Source of the DNA: Ceratodon purpureus
Taxonomy: Eukaryota > Streptophyta > Bryopsida > Pseudoditrichales > Ditrichaceae
NCBI GenBank assembly: GCA_014871385.1
Contig: CM026427.1
Location: forward strand, 12,648,430 to 12,712,429
Length of the DNA: 64,000 bases
Direction: 5' to 3'
Part shown: in pieces, positions 25,101-39,400 of the stretch
Layout: every line of letters begins with the position of its first letter
How positions within the stretch are numbered: position 1 is the stretch's first letter
Position numbers and translations under genes: made by a program
The notes under the pieces: model-generated
The model's database searches: none
The model's input: the letters and a program-made list of their open reading frames with translations, nothing else
What the model was told of the DNA's origin: nothing

Positions 25101-28100
25101 CAGCAGCAACCATACTCAGAGACCATCGACAAAGTGAAGCCAACGCTGCGTGCTGGGTGCACGCAGCTTCACACAAGATGAACTAGATTTCAAAAAAAAA
25201 CACCAACGTTGCGTGCATGCAGCACGCAGCAGCAACCATTTCTCAAACGGCACTGACAATCACAAGCAAACGAATTCACACGAGGAGAAAAAAAAAGGCT
25301 TCAAGCCCGGAGCTTGAGGCACTATCCAAAAAAAAGTGAGTTTCGGGACAGAGGTCTGGGCACCCCTCGGATCCGAGGGAGCCTCGAGGGGTGCTTACTT
25401 AAATCACTTTTTTTGATGTACCCCCCCCCAACTTGCACCCGGCATCACAGGCATCGACACGATTACATGACTTTCGAGAGATGCATTGCGTGCTTAATGC
25501 ACGCAGCTGCAGAGATGACGAACTCTGTTTAAAAAAAATCAACCAATGCTGCGTGCATGCAGCACGCAGCAGCAACCATACTCAGAGACCATCGACAAAG
25601 TGAAGCCAACGCTGCGTGCTGGGTGCACGCAGCTTCACACAAGATGAACTAGATTTCAAAAAAAAACACCAACGCTGCGTGCATGCAGCACGCAGCAGCA
25701 ACCATTTCTCAAACGGCACTGACAATCACAAGCAAACGAATTCACACGAGGAGAAAAAAAAAGGCTTCAAGCCCGGAGCTTGAGGCACTATCCAAAAAAA
25801 AGTGAGTTTTGGGACAGAGGTCTGGGCACCCCTCGGATCCGAGGGAGCCTCGAGGGGTGCTTACTTAAATCACTTTTTTTGATGTACCCCCCCCCAACTT
25901 GCACCCGGCATCACAGGCATCGACACGATTACATGACTTTCGAGAGATGCACTGCGTGCTTAATGCACGCAGCTGCAGAGATGACGAACTCTGTTTAAAA
26001 AAAATCAACCAAGGCTGCGTGCATGCAACACGCAGCAGCAACCATACTCAGAGACCACCGACAAAGTGAAGCCAACGCTGCGTGCTGGGTGCACGCAGCT
26101 TCACACAAGATGAACTAGATTTCAAAAAAAAACACCAACGCTGCGTGCATGCAGCACGCAGCAGCAACCATTTCTCAAACGGCACTGACAATCACAAGCA
26201 AACGAATTCACACGAGGAGAAAAAAAAAGGCTTCAAGCCCGGAGCTTCAGGCACTATCCAAAAAAAAGTGAGTTTCGGGACAGAGGTCTGGGCACCCCTC
26301 GGATCCGAGGGAGCCTCGAGGGGTGCTTACTTAAATCACTTTTTTTGATGTACCCCCCCCCCCAACTTGCACCCGGCATCACAGGCATCGACACGATTAC
26401 ATGACTTTCGAGAGATGCACTGCGTGCTTAATGCACGCAGCTGCAGAGATGACGAACTCTGTTTAAAAAAAATCAACCAATGGTGCGTGCATGCAGCACG
26501 CAGCAGCAACCATACTCAGAGACCATCGACAAAGTGAAGCCAACGCTGCGTGCTGGGTGCACGCAGCTTCACACAAGATGAACTAGATTTCAAAAAAAAA
26601 CACCAACGCTGCGTGCATGCAGCACGCAGCAGCAACCATTTCTCAAACGGCACTGACAATCACAAGCAAACGAATTCACACGAGGAGAAAAAAAAAGGCT
26701 TCAAGCCCGGAGCTTGAGGCACTATCCAAAAAAAAGTGAGTTTTGGGACAGAGGTCTGGGCACCCCTCGGATCCGAGGGAGCCTCGAGGGGTGCTTACTT
26801 AAATCACTTTTTTTGATGTACCCCCCCCCAACTTGCACCCGGCATCACAGGCATCGACACGATTACATGACTTTCGAGAGATGCACTGCGTGCTTAATGC
26901 ACGCAGCTGCAGAGATGACGAACTCTGTTTAAAAGAAATCAACCAAGGCTGCGTGCATGCAACACGCAGCAGCAACCATACTCAGAGACCACCGACAAAG
27001 TGAAGCCAACGCTGCGTGCTGGGTGCACGCAGCTTCACACAAGATGAACTAGATTTCAAAAAAAAACACCAACGCTGCGTGCATGCAGCACGCAGCAGCA
27101 ACCATTTCTCAAACGGCACTGACAATCACAAGCAAACGAATTCACACGAGGAGAAAAAAAAAGGCTTCAAGCCCGGAGCTTCAGGCACTATCCAAAAAAA
27201 AGTGAGTTTCGGGACAGAGGTCTGGGCACCCCTCGGATCCGAGGGAGCCTCGAGGGGTGCTTACTTAAATCACTTTTTTTGATGTACCCCCCCCCCAACT
27301 TGCACCCGGCATCACAGGCATCGACACGATTACATGACTTTCGAGAGATGCACTGCGTGCTTAATGCACGCAGCTGCAGAGATGACGAACTCTGTTTAAA
27401 AAAAATCAACCAATGGTGCGTGCATGCAGCACGCAGCAGCAACCATACTCAGAGACCATCGACAAAGTGAAGCCAACGCTGCGTGCTGGGTGCACGCAGC
27501 TTCACACAAGATGAACTAGATTTCAAAAAAAAACACCAACGCTGCGTGCATGCAGCACGCAGCAGCAACCATTTCTCAAACGGCACTGACAATCACAAGC
27601 AAACGAATTCACACGAGGAGAAAAAAAAAGGCTTCAAGCCCGGAGCTTGAGGCACTATCCAAAAAAAAGTGAGTTTCGGGACAGAGGTCTGGGCACCCCT
27701 CGGATCCGAGGGAGCCTCGAGGGGTGCTTACTTAAATCACTTTTTTTGATGTACCCCCCCCCAACTTGCACCCGGCATCACAGGCATCGACACGATTACA
27801 TGACTTTCGAGAGATGCACTGCGTGCTTAATGCACGCAGCTGCAGAGATGACGAACTCTGTTTAAAAAAAATCAACCAAGGCTGCGTGCATGCAACACGC
27901 AGCAGCAACCATACTCAGAGACCACCGACAAAGTGAAGCCAACGCTGCGTGCTGGGTGCACGCAGCTTCACACAAGATGAACTAGATTTCAAAAAAAAAC
28001 ACCAACGCTGCGTGCATGCAGCACGCAGCAGCAACCATTTCTCAAACGGCACTGACAATCACAAGCAAACGAATTCACACGAGGAGAAAAAAAAAGGCTT

Positions 28101-28963
28101 CAAGCCCGGAGCTTCAGGCACTATCCAAAAAAAAGTGAGTTTCGGGACAGAGGTCTGGGCACCCCTCGGATCCGAGGGAGCCTCGAGGGGTGCTTACTTA
28201 AATCACTTTTTTTGATGTACCCCCCCCCCCAACTTGCACCCGGCATCACAGGCATCGACACGATTACATGACTTTCGAGAGATGCACTGCGTGCTTAATG
28301 CACGCAGCTGCAGAGATGACGAACTCTGTTTAAAAAAAATCAACCAATGGTGCGTGCATGCAGCACGCAGCAGCAACCATACTCAGAGACCATCGACAAA
28401 GTGAAGCCAACGCTGCGTGCTGGGTGCACGCAGCTTCACACAAGATGAACTAGATTTCAAAAAAAAACACCAACGCTGCGTGCATGCAGCACGCAGCAGC
28501 AACCATTTCTCAAACGGCACTGACAATCACAAGCAAACGAATTCACACGAGGAGAAAAAAAAAGGCTTCAAGCCCGGAGCTTCAGGCACTATCCAAAAAA
28601 AAGTGAGTTTCGGGACAGAGGTCTGGGCACCCCTCGGATCCGAGGGAGCCTCGAGGGGTGCTTACTTAAATCACTTTTTTTGATGTACCCCCCCCCAACT
28701 TGCACCCGGCATCACAGGCATCGACACGATTACATGACTTTCGAGAGATGCACTGCGTGCTTAATGCACGCAGCTGCAGAGATGACGAACTCTGTTTAAA
28801 AAAAATCAACCAAGGCTGCGTGCATGCAACACGCAGCAGCAACCATACTCAGAGACCACCGACAAAGTGAAGCCAACGCTGCGTGCTGGGTGCACGCAGC
28901 TTCACACAAGATGAACTAGATTTCAAAAAAAAACACCAACGCTGCGTGCATGCAGCACGCAGC
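19148..28963. repeat. Tandem array of 466-bp units, about 21 full units
   Basis: Units start about every 466 bp from 19148 and differ by a few bases. Each has four short hairpins with arms GCTGCGTGC and GCACGCAGC (or near variants: one has loop TTAA, one GGGT, two ATGCA), a palindrome CCCTCGGATCCGAGGG inside a longer inverted repeat GCACCCCTCG...CGAGGGGTGC, outer arms CAAAAAAAAGTGA...TCACTTTTTTTG, and a run of 8-10 C. The 22nd unit is cut by the Gypsy insertion and resumes at 41439. Variants alternate near 25780-28580, giving 933-bp dimers. Short open frames of 72, 84 and 88 codons recur in every unit because of the repetition and have no sign of being genes. Confidence 0.97.
28959..28963. 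repeat. Target-site duplication GCAGC, left
   Basis: GCAGC directly before the left LTR, repeated at 41439-41443 directly after the right LTR. In uninterrupted array units this place reads GCACGCAGCAGCAACC with a single copy. Confidence 0.95.
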
Positions 28964-29386
28964 TGTTAACCGGAGATTTCTCAATCTTCCCTCTCTCAGT
29001 TTCAGTAGCCTTTTTCGCAGTTTTTCATCCCTGGCTCCGACAGTCATCCAGTCGGCTGGATGAACTCTGTCATAGCCGACTGGATGAACTCTGTCGTAGC
29101 CGACTGGATGTTTTCTGCTAGGTTCTTAAGGCAAGTTTTAGGGTTTCTTGGATCATTCCTCACTAGTGCACTCAGAGTTAGGAGAGACTGAGGAGTCTTT
29201 ATGAGCTACTGTACCATGATTTTGGGGCAGATTTGACCCTCTTTATACAGTTTTGACTCACTTTTCCACTCCTTTTGAGTGTTTCCTGCATTGTATGAGT
29301 GTTTCAGCACTATTGCTAGTTGGGTTTTTGTAGGGTTTTGATGGGTTGTGAAGGTTAGGGTTTTATGGGAAATCCTCCCTTTACCA
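28964..29386 (+). repeat. 5' LTR (423 bp)
   Basis: It runs from TGTTAACCGG to CCCTTTACCA (TG...CA). It holds three copies of the octamer AGCCGACT in a 75-bp stretch (one inverted, two direct) inside a short tandem repeat around GGATGAACTCTGTC. The RCCGAC core is that of the drought/cold responsive element (DRE/CRT). Confidence 0.95.
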
Positions 29387-30424
29387 TTGGCGACCATGCT
29401 CTAGTTCGTTCCATGTGAATCTCCTGCTGTTTGGGGGCTGTCCACACACTAGAAGGGTTCGAAAGTACACTCATTAGGGCTGCAGGGGTGCAGCAGGAGC
29501 TGTTACGACCTCCTAGTAGTGCTGATTGTTGTTCATTCTCAGTTCACAGACTGCACAGTTTTTGATTGGGTGTTGGGAGTCACTGCAAGTGTCTGCATTG
29601 GGGGCAGGCTGCACCATCAGCACTGGCAGAATCTTTGGTGTTTCACTCAACATCACTGGGGCAGTAGACAGGGGACAACAAGTACTCAGGTGTTTCCAAG
29701 GTGGAGGCACTGGTGCAGTTACAGAGGCAGACCAGCACACGTCCAGAGAGCAGTGACAGCAGAGCGGATCTGTTGCAGACTGGAGGGCGTAGGTGCTGTG
29801 ACATTTTGTGAGAGGCAGAATTTTAATCACCCACCACAGTGAACTGAGGGCAGTTCACAGATCGAAAAAGGGGATACAGGCTGATCTGCAACCTCATCAC
29901 GGGAGAGGAGGTGAAGGTAAGTCACTGTAACCCTAGTATTTTAGATTCAAAGTTACAGATCCAGAAAAATTGCTGTTAAGGAATTTGAATTTTGAATTTG
30001 GGTATATCGATTGGCACCTCAGTCAGCCTTGCGGATCTCAAAGTTGGGATCTGGACAGACTGTAGGATAGTGTGGAGTACTTGAGTCTGCAATTGAATTG
30101 GGTTTTAGGTAAAACTGTAAGGACAATTAACCACAGGATTAAAAATCTGTAGGAGTTAATACACTGCGAAAAAGGGGATAGCAAACAGCTGGGAAGTATA
30201 CCCCAGAACATGTTCAGTAAAAATTTTCAGTAAGAAAAAAAAATGGTACCACTAACCGGGCCACACAGCTAGGGGGCTGCGGTCTGTGAGTGTTGTATTG
30301 GCAGGAAGACTCAGGACAGTGAACAGTCGACGGACTGTGAAGGGAGAAGTGCAATCAGTCAACAGCAGAGGCAAGTAGCACCATACAAGCAGCAGAACAA
30401 CTCAACAGTCAACAACCAACATCC
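29387..30424 (+). other. Leader of the retrotransposon (PBS region and 5' untranslated stretch)
   Basis: Starts with TTGGCGACCATGCTCTAG; TGG at 29388 fits the CCA end of a tRNA primer, but I cannot name the tRNA. The leader holds two of the four copies of GAAAAAGGGGATA (29864-29876 and 30168-30180). No credible open frame precedes the polyprotein start at 30425. Confidence 0.6.
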
Positions 30425-33400
30425 ATGGAGGAGGGGGACCAAAATGACCTGCGAGCAGAAAGGCAGGCCAGGGAACGATTCAGACGCTACATGCAACGGG
30501 ATGAACGGGCGACAGAGCCAACTCCAGCGGAAGGACATGGCCGACTTAGCTCACAGGGCAGTGCGGCTAAGCAGGTAGGAGAACTCATTGACATGGAGGT
30601 GGAAAACGACCTGTCATCATCAGATGGCAGAACCAGAGAGAGCAGATTTGGAGGGGAGACACAGTTCGAAAAAGGGGATAGGCTGAGCCGCCAGCCTGAC
30701 CCAACTAGTACACCCTGGAAGTATCAAGACATGAAGAGGACATCATCATTCAGGAGGGATTTTTCCACTGCTGCAGATGATTACAACACTTTCAGAGAAG
30801 AACGCAGGCAGACGCAGGAGGTCTTCGCAGAACCAACCCAGTGGCCCAGTACAGTCACTGGCAGAGCCGACGCGGGCACAGAGCCCACTCGGGGGCGCAG
30901 CCGACCAGTCTCTCCTAGACACCTGCCACAAACCCCAGAAACCTTACCTGCTGCTTTTCAGAGTTTGAAGCAGAAGCTGGAAGAGACCAAGAGTCGATCA
31001 GTCCAGGAACAGGGACTTGCAAATCCCACAGAAGGTGGACCCAGCAGGAATGTTCATTTTTTGGACGAATTCAGACTCCGGGCTGAGTGGGAGCAAGAAG
31101 AGGAGGACAGGCGAGCTGTGGAAGCATTCAAAGCCGACTTACAAGCTAGAAGAGAGAGGGCCAGACAGATTTCTACGACCCACACTCACAGCAGGCCTGA
31201 TCCAGGTAAATACCTCCAGCAATTGGAGGCTTTACAGCAGGCTGCACCCTCGGGCGAGGCGTCGTTGCATCACTGGCATACTGAGCCACAGTGGCCGCCA
31301 GAACCGTCTCAGACTGCATGGGAGCTTGAGTTCAACCGACGGGTCCAGGAGACAGCTCAGAGGTTAGCCACCCAGCATTTAGCGGCACAGCAACGAGAGC
31401 AACAAAGGGTGGAAAGGGAAAGGCAGGAGCTAGCGCAGCTGCACGATTTATGGGAGGAACAGAGACGGGAGCGCGAACAGGAACAGACTGAAGGGATTCC
31501 GGTCAGGACCCCCTACTTAGCCGACCCAACTCCGGAGGTGCCAGAGGATAGAAAGGCACCTGGATCCCTTCCAACTGCAGCTCCCTCGGCAGTCCATCGA
31601 CCGCTTGCGTATGTGGATCACCTTACCGGCGACACCTATCACTCTGCCCAGCCGACCCAGCATACAGAAATCCCTGTCAGAATAGCAGAGCCCACTTTTG
31701 GGGAATCCGTCCCTGAAGTGATTTATGGGGGGAGACCTACAGTTCACACCTCATCCTCTGCCCCAGTGGGCTACAGCCCAGCTGCTGTCCCCGGAGGCTC
31801 TCACACTGCTGCACCTCCTCCACAACCTCCGAGGCATTCTACAGTGACATCAGTCGTGCGACCCCCTGCTGTGCCCACAGCCCGCACAACCGACTTCACC
31901 TCTGCACCTCCTCGACCCCCTGTCAGTACTCAACGAAAGCAGTTGCCGTACAGAGCCTACAAGGAAGGTAGTGATCCAGATGCCCATCTCCGCTACTTTG
32001 ATAAATGTGCCTGGTTCAATGGGGAAACTGATGAACAAGTGATTATCACACTGTTCGGGACAACTCTGGTGGATAAAGCCCAGAGATGGTTTGATGATTG
32101 GCTGGATCACCATCTTTACTGCACATGGGAGGAGGCTAAGGAAGCTTTCAAACTGCGATATCGAGAACAGGATTCAGATGAGCAGGTTTACATGACTCTC
32201 AGGACCTTCAAACAGGGTGAGGGAGAGAAGGTACAAGATTACTATGAACGCTTTATGAAGCTGATCAAGTGCCTGCAGACAGAAGTGGGAGAAGGGTTCA
32301 AGCTTACATATTTCAGGGCAGGTCTGCTTGATTACTTGAAGGTGACTACCAGTGGGTCCACAGCAAACACTCTTACCGAACTGAAGGAGTTGGCTAGGCG
32401 TTGTGAGACTAATTGTACTGACGCTTCGGGGAAGAAGTTATACTTTCAGGCCAAGAGGACAGAGCCGACTAATAGTCGGGCCAGTGCTGCAAATGCCCAG
32501 GCAGATCAGGTGGAGACGGTCAACCGCAGGTTCTGCACGGTATGCAAGAAATTTGGGCATGAAGACAAATACTGCTTCGTGAACCCAGATAACCCAAACA
32601 ACAGGTTACCCAGGGCAGATGGGAAGCCGACAGTAGGAGTTCACGAAGTATCGGCTACACAGCCGACTAGTGGCTCAGGAAGACAGTTCAACAGCCGACC
32701 TGGAGGATATCAAAACAGCGGAGCTGGCAGGATTGATGGGTGCTTCTTGTGTTTGGGCACTGACCATCAGATGCGTAATTGCCATTTACGTCTAAAGTTT
32801 CAGCAAATGTTGGCTGCTGAAAAGCTAGGAACTAACTCTGTGGGTGTCAACAGTGTGGAGTTGCAGGAGTTGGATAACCCTGAAGTGGCCACTATACTAA
32901 CCAGGGCGGCTAGGGTGCGAGCTGGACTTCCACTGGAAAATAAGGAACTGAAAGAGCCAGAACCCCGACTGCCAAAGACTCAGGCAGACTGGGAGAAGGA
33001 GGAACGGCTCCGGAAGGAATTCATTACTTTAACTGAGGAGATTAATCGGGAGAATGAGCTGGCACAGCAGAAGGAAGAGGAGCTTCAAAAAGCAAATGTG
33101 GACAACTCTACATCCACAGTTACAGATGGACCAGTACTGGATAGTGACTGGGCAGGGTTTCCTGATGCGGACTGCTTGCAGGAGACACCCAAGCTGGTGC
33201 CGACTGGGACTTCGACAGAGCCGACTACTTCCCAGCCTTCAACAGCCGTTAAGACTGTGAGCAGACAGATTTTACAGACACCTATTACTGTGTCTTTGGG
33301 GGAACTGCTCGAAGTGGCCCCCAACCTTACTGAGTATGTCAGAGCGAAAGTATTTCCTAATACTCAGAGACAGCATAGATTGTCATTTGAGCCGATTCAG

Positions 33401-36400
33401 CATCAGCAGACTTCAATGAAGACACAGCCTACAACAACACCAGTGGATATCCAGAATCCCCAGGGATCATTGGTACACCCCAACCTGGTTGTTGGTGCAG
33501 TAGATATTGATCGAGGCCTTCCGGTCATCTCTGTGCAGGTGGGGCAGTTAACATTGGACAACGTACTCCTAGATGGAGGGTCTGGTGTCAACCTAATCAC
33601 TGAGGAGGAGCGAATTCGGTTGGGGTTAAAGGAGCCGTCACCAGCACCTTATCGATTGCGTATGGCTGATCAGGCCGTGGTGGAGCCAGTGGGGTTGATA
33701 AGGAATGTCCGGATTCATATCCATGGTATTCCGTACAACATCAGTCTGACTGTTATCAGGAACAAGGAGGTCAACGAAGCCTACAGCATGCTACTGGGCC
33801 GCCCTTGGCTCATAGATGCAAAGGTTACTCATGACTGGGGAAACAAACTGGTTACTATTCGGGGTAACGGCACGGTCAAGACGATATCTATCAACCAACG
33901 AAAAGGTCCTCTGCCCAAGCTGCCAGAAGTACTGGTATGTTACAATTTAGCTGAAGGGCTGACGGACGAGGAGGAGGATCGTTTTTTGAGGACAGAAGAG
34001 GATATATTCGCAGTGGGGACTATTACACTACCGGAGGGTTTGCGTCTTCCACTTAACAACGGCATTCACCGACACCCAGCCGACCTTCGCAGAGCCGACT
34101 GTACCACAGCCGACATAAGAGCCGACTTGGGCACCGCCGACTCAGCGAAGGTACCTACCCCATTTCCGGATTCTGCCACTTACCCGGAACACTTTTATAC
34201 TTTCACGGAGGGTGACATGCCGGTGGATGAAACACCTGTAAGAGACAAGCTAGGGGAGATGAAGGTGGCAGCCTGGAACCTGACTGAAGAGGAGCAGTTA
34301 CGCAAGATCAATGTTGGCTCTGAGGAGTCTCCCAAGATCTTGAAGATCGGCGCTCAATTGGAGCCAGCCATGGCCAAGGCAGCTGAGGACCTCTTGAGGG
34401 AATATACAGATGTGTTTGCTTGGACATACAAGGATTTGAAGGGCATACCTCCATCGGTAGCTCAGCACCGGATTGTGCTGGAGAAAGACATTCCGCCTAT
34501 CCATCAGGCCCGTTACAGGATGAATCCGAACTATGCCAGCATTGTCAAACAGGATATTGACAAACTGTTGGCAGCAGGGTTCATCATACCAGTCGAGGAA
34601 GCAACCTGGCTCTCACCCATTGTTGTTGTTCCTAAAAAAAATGGTCAATTAAGGATTTGTATTGACTACAGAAAATTAAATGCTGCTACTAAAAAGGACC
34701 CTTACCCTCTACCGTTTACTGAAGAGGTGTTAGATGCTGTGGCAGGTTATGAGATGTACTCCTTCCTGGATGGTCGGTCTGGTTACTATCAGATTTCGAT
34801 TGCTCCTGAGGATCGGCATAAGACTGCCTTCATCACGGAATGGGGCGCCTTTGTCTGGGTGGTCATGCCTTTCGGCCTGACTAATGCACCGCCGACTTAT
34901 CAGAGGGCTGTGAACAAAGCGTTCAAGGAATACTTGGGGCGATTTATGAAGCTGTTCCTAGATGACTTCACAGTGTACAGCGACCTAGCCGACCATTTAC
35001 AGAAACTACGCCTATGTTTCGAGAAGTGCAGGCAGTATGGCATCAGTTTAAATCCAGAGAAGTGTGCCTTTCTGGTCACCTCTGGCATTATACTAGGCCA
35101 TGTGGTTTCTAAGGTAGGCAAGATGCCAGACCCTAAGAAGATTGAAGTTATTCAGGAGATGCCCCGACCGCAGCACGGAGCCGACGTACAGGTTTTCAAT
35201 GGATTTGCACAGTTCAACAGAATTTACATTAAATTCTATGCTCACATTATGGAGCCCATAACCAAACTGATGCGAAAATCCGAAGAGTTTGTGTGGATGG
35301 ACAAGTGTGAAGCTGCGTGGTTGGAGATCAAGGACAGATATACCAAGGCACCAATCCTGGTTGCCCCCCGCTGGGATTTGGAGTTTCATGTCCACACCGA
35401 TGCCTCTGACATAGCCGTCGGGGCTATGCTGGCACAGAACCAGACAGGGAAGTGTGACCAGCCGATCTCTTATGCTTCTAGATTGCTTAATTCTGCTGAA
35501 AAGAATTATACCACCACAGAAAAAGAAGCTCTGGCTATGGTTTATGCCCTTACGAAATATCGTCATTATCTTTTGGGGAACAAGGTGGTTTTTTATGTGG
35601 ACCATATGGCTCTGGTGTATTTAGTTAATAAGCCTCAAGTGTCTGGGCGGATTGCCAGATGGCTTTTGCTATTTCAGGAGTATGATTTCACAGTGGTGTA
35701 CAAGCCCGGCAAGACGCATGGCGCAGCCGACTTACTTAGCCGACTTCCTAATGGCGAGCCGCCTACTGGAGTCCCTGACCAGCTTCCTGACGCTGGCTTA
35801 TTCTACGTATCCCCTGAGTGGTTGCAAGACATCCGAGATTACTTGCGTACTGGAGAGCCTCCTGCCACTATGCCCAAGGATGACAAGCGGAAGTTACTGT
35901 TACGGGCCCTTCCTTACACTTTACTGGATGGAGTGTTATATAAGAAGGGGCAGGATTTAGTACTAAGACAGGTTTTAGACCCTGTCCAAGCCGACACAGT
36001 TATGAGGGAGATGCACGATGGCTGCGCAGGTGGCCACTTCTCCCAGGATATCACCTCCAGGAAGATTCTGGACGCTGGGTACTGGTGGCCGACCCTCCAT
36101 AAGGACGTTTCAGAGTATTGCAGGGCCTGTGATAAGTGCCAACGGGTCGGGGGATTGGCCAACACAGGACTCGCCCAGTTAGTCACCAGCTTACCTGCAG
36201 AGCCGTTCATGAAGTGGGGCTTGGATTTTGTGGGGCCCATCAAGCCAGCAGCAGCCAGGACAGGTAACAGGTACATTCTAGTTGCAACAGACTATGCAAC
36301 TAAATGGGTGGAGGCTAAGGCTCTCCGCACGAATACCGCGGCTGTCACTGCCAAGTTTCTGTATGAGAATATCCTGACCCGCTACGGCTGTCCTCTAACC

Positions 36401-39400
36401 CTGGTCAGTGACCAGGGCACTCACTTCATCAACGAAGCCATCGAGTACTTGGTACAACACTTTCTCCTGCAACATCGGACATCCACCACTTACTATCCAC
36501 AGGGCAATGGACAAGCAGAATCGACCAACAAGGTTCTAGGGCGGATACTTACCAAACTGGTCAGTGACAACAGGACCGACTGGGATGAGCATTTACCAAC
36601 TGCCTTATTCTCTTACAGGACCGCCTTTAAGGTTAGTACTGGGTATACCCCTTTTCAGCTAGTTTACGGGCTCCATCCCCTTATGCCTACAGAGTACACT
36701 GTCCCTACCCGCAGAACCGACGGCGAGATTGATTTTACTCCAACTCGAGTCCTACAGGCTCGCACAGCCGACTTGGAGCAACTGGATAGTCACAGGTTGG
36801 CAGCGCAGGACCAGTCCGGTAGTCGGCAGTGGAACAGATCTTTGTGGAGCCAACAACACTACCGACAGAAGGATTTTCAAGTGGGGGACCATGTCCTCTG
36901 GTACCCCAAGGGCGAAAAGGAACATGCCGGGAAATTTAAGAGCAGGTGGTTCGGGCCATATCGCGTTCAGTACCGGTTACCTAACAACACAGCTTTGTTA
37001 GTGACTGAGGAGCATTTTGAGCCCAACCCCATCATTGTCAACATTAATAAGTTGAAGCCTTACAGGTTTTATTCGGAAGAGCAGTTGGTCACTATCGGCC
37101 CCAAGCAGCTGCCACGTGGTATCTCCACAAACCCTAATGTGCAGCCGCCCGTACCAACGACTCCCGACACCCAACAGTTACACGACACCGAACCCATCGA
37201 AGATCAGTCAGTCAGCTCTAAACATTCTCCCAGCCCTACCATGGAGGCTTCTGCGTGTTCCACTGCCTCTACTCACGGCTATACCATTAGTACCGCACCC
37301 ACTCTTCCCGACAATAATGATCTACTCTCCTGCCTACCCACTGTTCCCACAGTCGGGTGTTTTTCAGTGCAGCCAATCGACATTTCTGCACCAGCTTCCT
37401 CTTCCCTTTCCCCCCAAACCCTACCTCTCTCTTGCCTACCCCACAGCTCACCTCTCTCAGTCACCATCCCTCCCTCTCCAACAGTGTCGATTCCCCCTTC
37501 TCTTGTCGAGTTTTCTTTCGCTCAGCCCTCGCAGCCTGGTTCCCCGGTATCGCAGTGGAATTTTTTGCGCCCGACCTCGCCTATTAGAGACTCCGGATTA
37601 CGCTGTGGCGCGGCACCCAAGGACTTGGAGAAATCGCCGACTCAACCACATAGCCGCCGCACTCGGGGTTTCAGCATCCCAACTTCCGCTGTTGGTGTTT
37701 CCCGTCCCGTTGCAGTGGCCGCGCCCGCTGACAGCTTCCATTTAGGTTTGGTGGGCCGTGTCAACACTCACGCGACACCGTTAGTAGCTGCACCCAGTAC
37801 TGATCAACCGCGCTCCGCTATCCCCCGACTGCAGTCACCGACTCCCCCACACCCTTCGGATCAGCTGGTACATCAAGGTTTTCAACTCTTTCCTCCCCCG
37901 TGCTCCCCATTAGATGTCCATGTTTTTCGTCCTTTGCACACCCCGAGTTCTTGCCCGACTCCTGGTGGTGCGACTGTCTTTCCCTCTTCCTGGTCGGGCC
38001 TGTTAGCTGCTGTTAAATCGGAATTTGTAGCTAGTGAGGCGGGGCCTGGCGTTGTTTCTTCTCTTCCGGTAATCACCACTCCGGCCGACTTTCGGTCTCA
38101 GCATAGTGATAGGGTTTGTCGGCCAGTAGCCCACCCTTCAGACTCATTTACTTTCCCTACCCCCGAGCTTGTTGATCACCAACAGTGTGTTACCAATAGG
38201 GCTCACGGTTCAGAGCCAATCTCAACTTCAACGTCGGGGAGTAGTCCATCAGACCCGCTCGACTTTCCAGTGCATTGTTCGCAGGTTTACTCCTCCCGCT
38301 GTGGCTTCAGCACCAGCGCTGCTGCACCGGTCCGTGCTCGACATCAAAACCACCGCCGCAGACGCAGACGAGGCCGATTTGGGACACTCGAACGGTATTT
38401 CTCTCGAGGGGTTCTCCCCCTTTCCGCCAGCATCGAGTCAATGGAGGATCCTGGTCCCAGCCAGCCTTCCCCGACTCTGGATACACCACCCAGTCTGGCC
38501 GCACAGCCAGAGACGCTGCTCAGCCCTGTGGCGACCATCGCTCAACGATTACCGACAGATGCGTCCCCGCCTCCCAGCCAGGATCAGCGCCGGGGCACCA
38601 AACGCAAGCTCACCCCCGTAGACGGCCGCGTCCCGAAATGCATTCAGGTTCCTCGCAACCCTAACCGTCGGTGGGACTTTGTCTTCGAACCTTACACACA
38701 GTGGACTCCTTGGATCACTATGGGAGACGAGGATTGGGCGGCTCAGGTCAGTTTGGAAGTGTTTTATCATTTTCAGTGGCCGAAGCCTCGGACAGAGCTG
38801 CTGCTTGATTTTGTTGAGGGGTTCGAGTATACACAGCCGCCCAAGGGAAAAAGACGACCTGCAAGCGAGCTAGGAGGACCTATCCGTTCCATGGTGCGAG
38901 GTAAGCCCGTTGAAATCACTGCCTACGTTATTCGTGCTGCATTGGGCTTTGAGGCTGGAGTGGATATGGCTGGTCGAAAGCAGGTGACGGGATACCAACA
39001 GCGGTACCGCCGATACGGTCTAGCGGAGGCAGACTGGCAGCACGACGGCAACAGAGTTACAGCCCTCCTACCCGCTTATCAGGTGCGGACCCAGGCTATT
39101 GGCGACGCCATTGGATTTAAACAGCGCTTGCTGTTTGTCAGCAATGACCTCATGGACCACATCTGTGCGGCCGAATCTGCTGGCGACCAAGGGAGGAGAT
39201 TCGATTGGTCCCAGTTCGTCCTCACCAACCTCCGACGCCATTTAGTGTATATCCACTCGCAAGCTCCGGGCACGCGCCGCCTCCGCGGAGCACCTGTCAT
39301 GGATGCTATCCTCTCTTACTGGTTTCCAGAGCGTGAGCAGGTCACTGAACCCCGCCAGGTTTCTTCGAGTTTCGACACAGCCGACGGCAGCCACGAAGGC

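Noticed and set aside
19254..28683. Repeated open frames of 72, 84, 88 and 96 codons in the array
   Set aside because: They recur only because the DNA repeats. They run through palindromes and homopolymer runs whose length changes between units and breaks the frames.
19148..28963. CRISPR-like array
   Set aside because: Units are 466 bp and the spacers are as conserved as the repeats; this is a plant tandem satellite.
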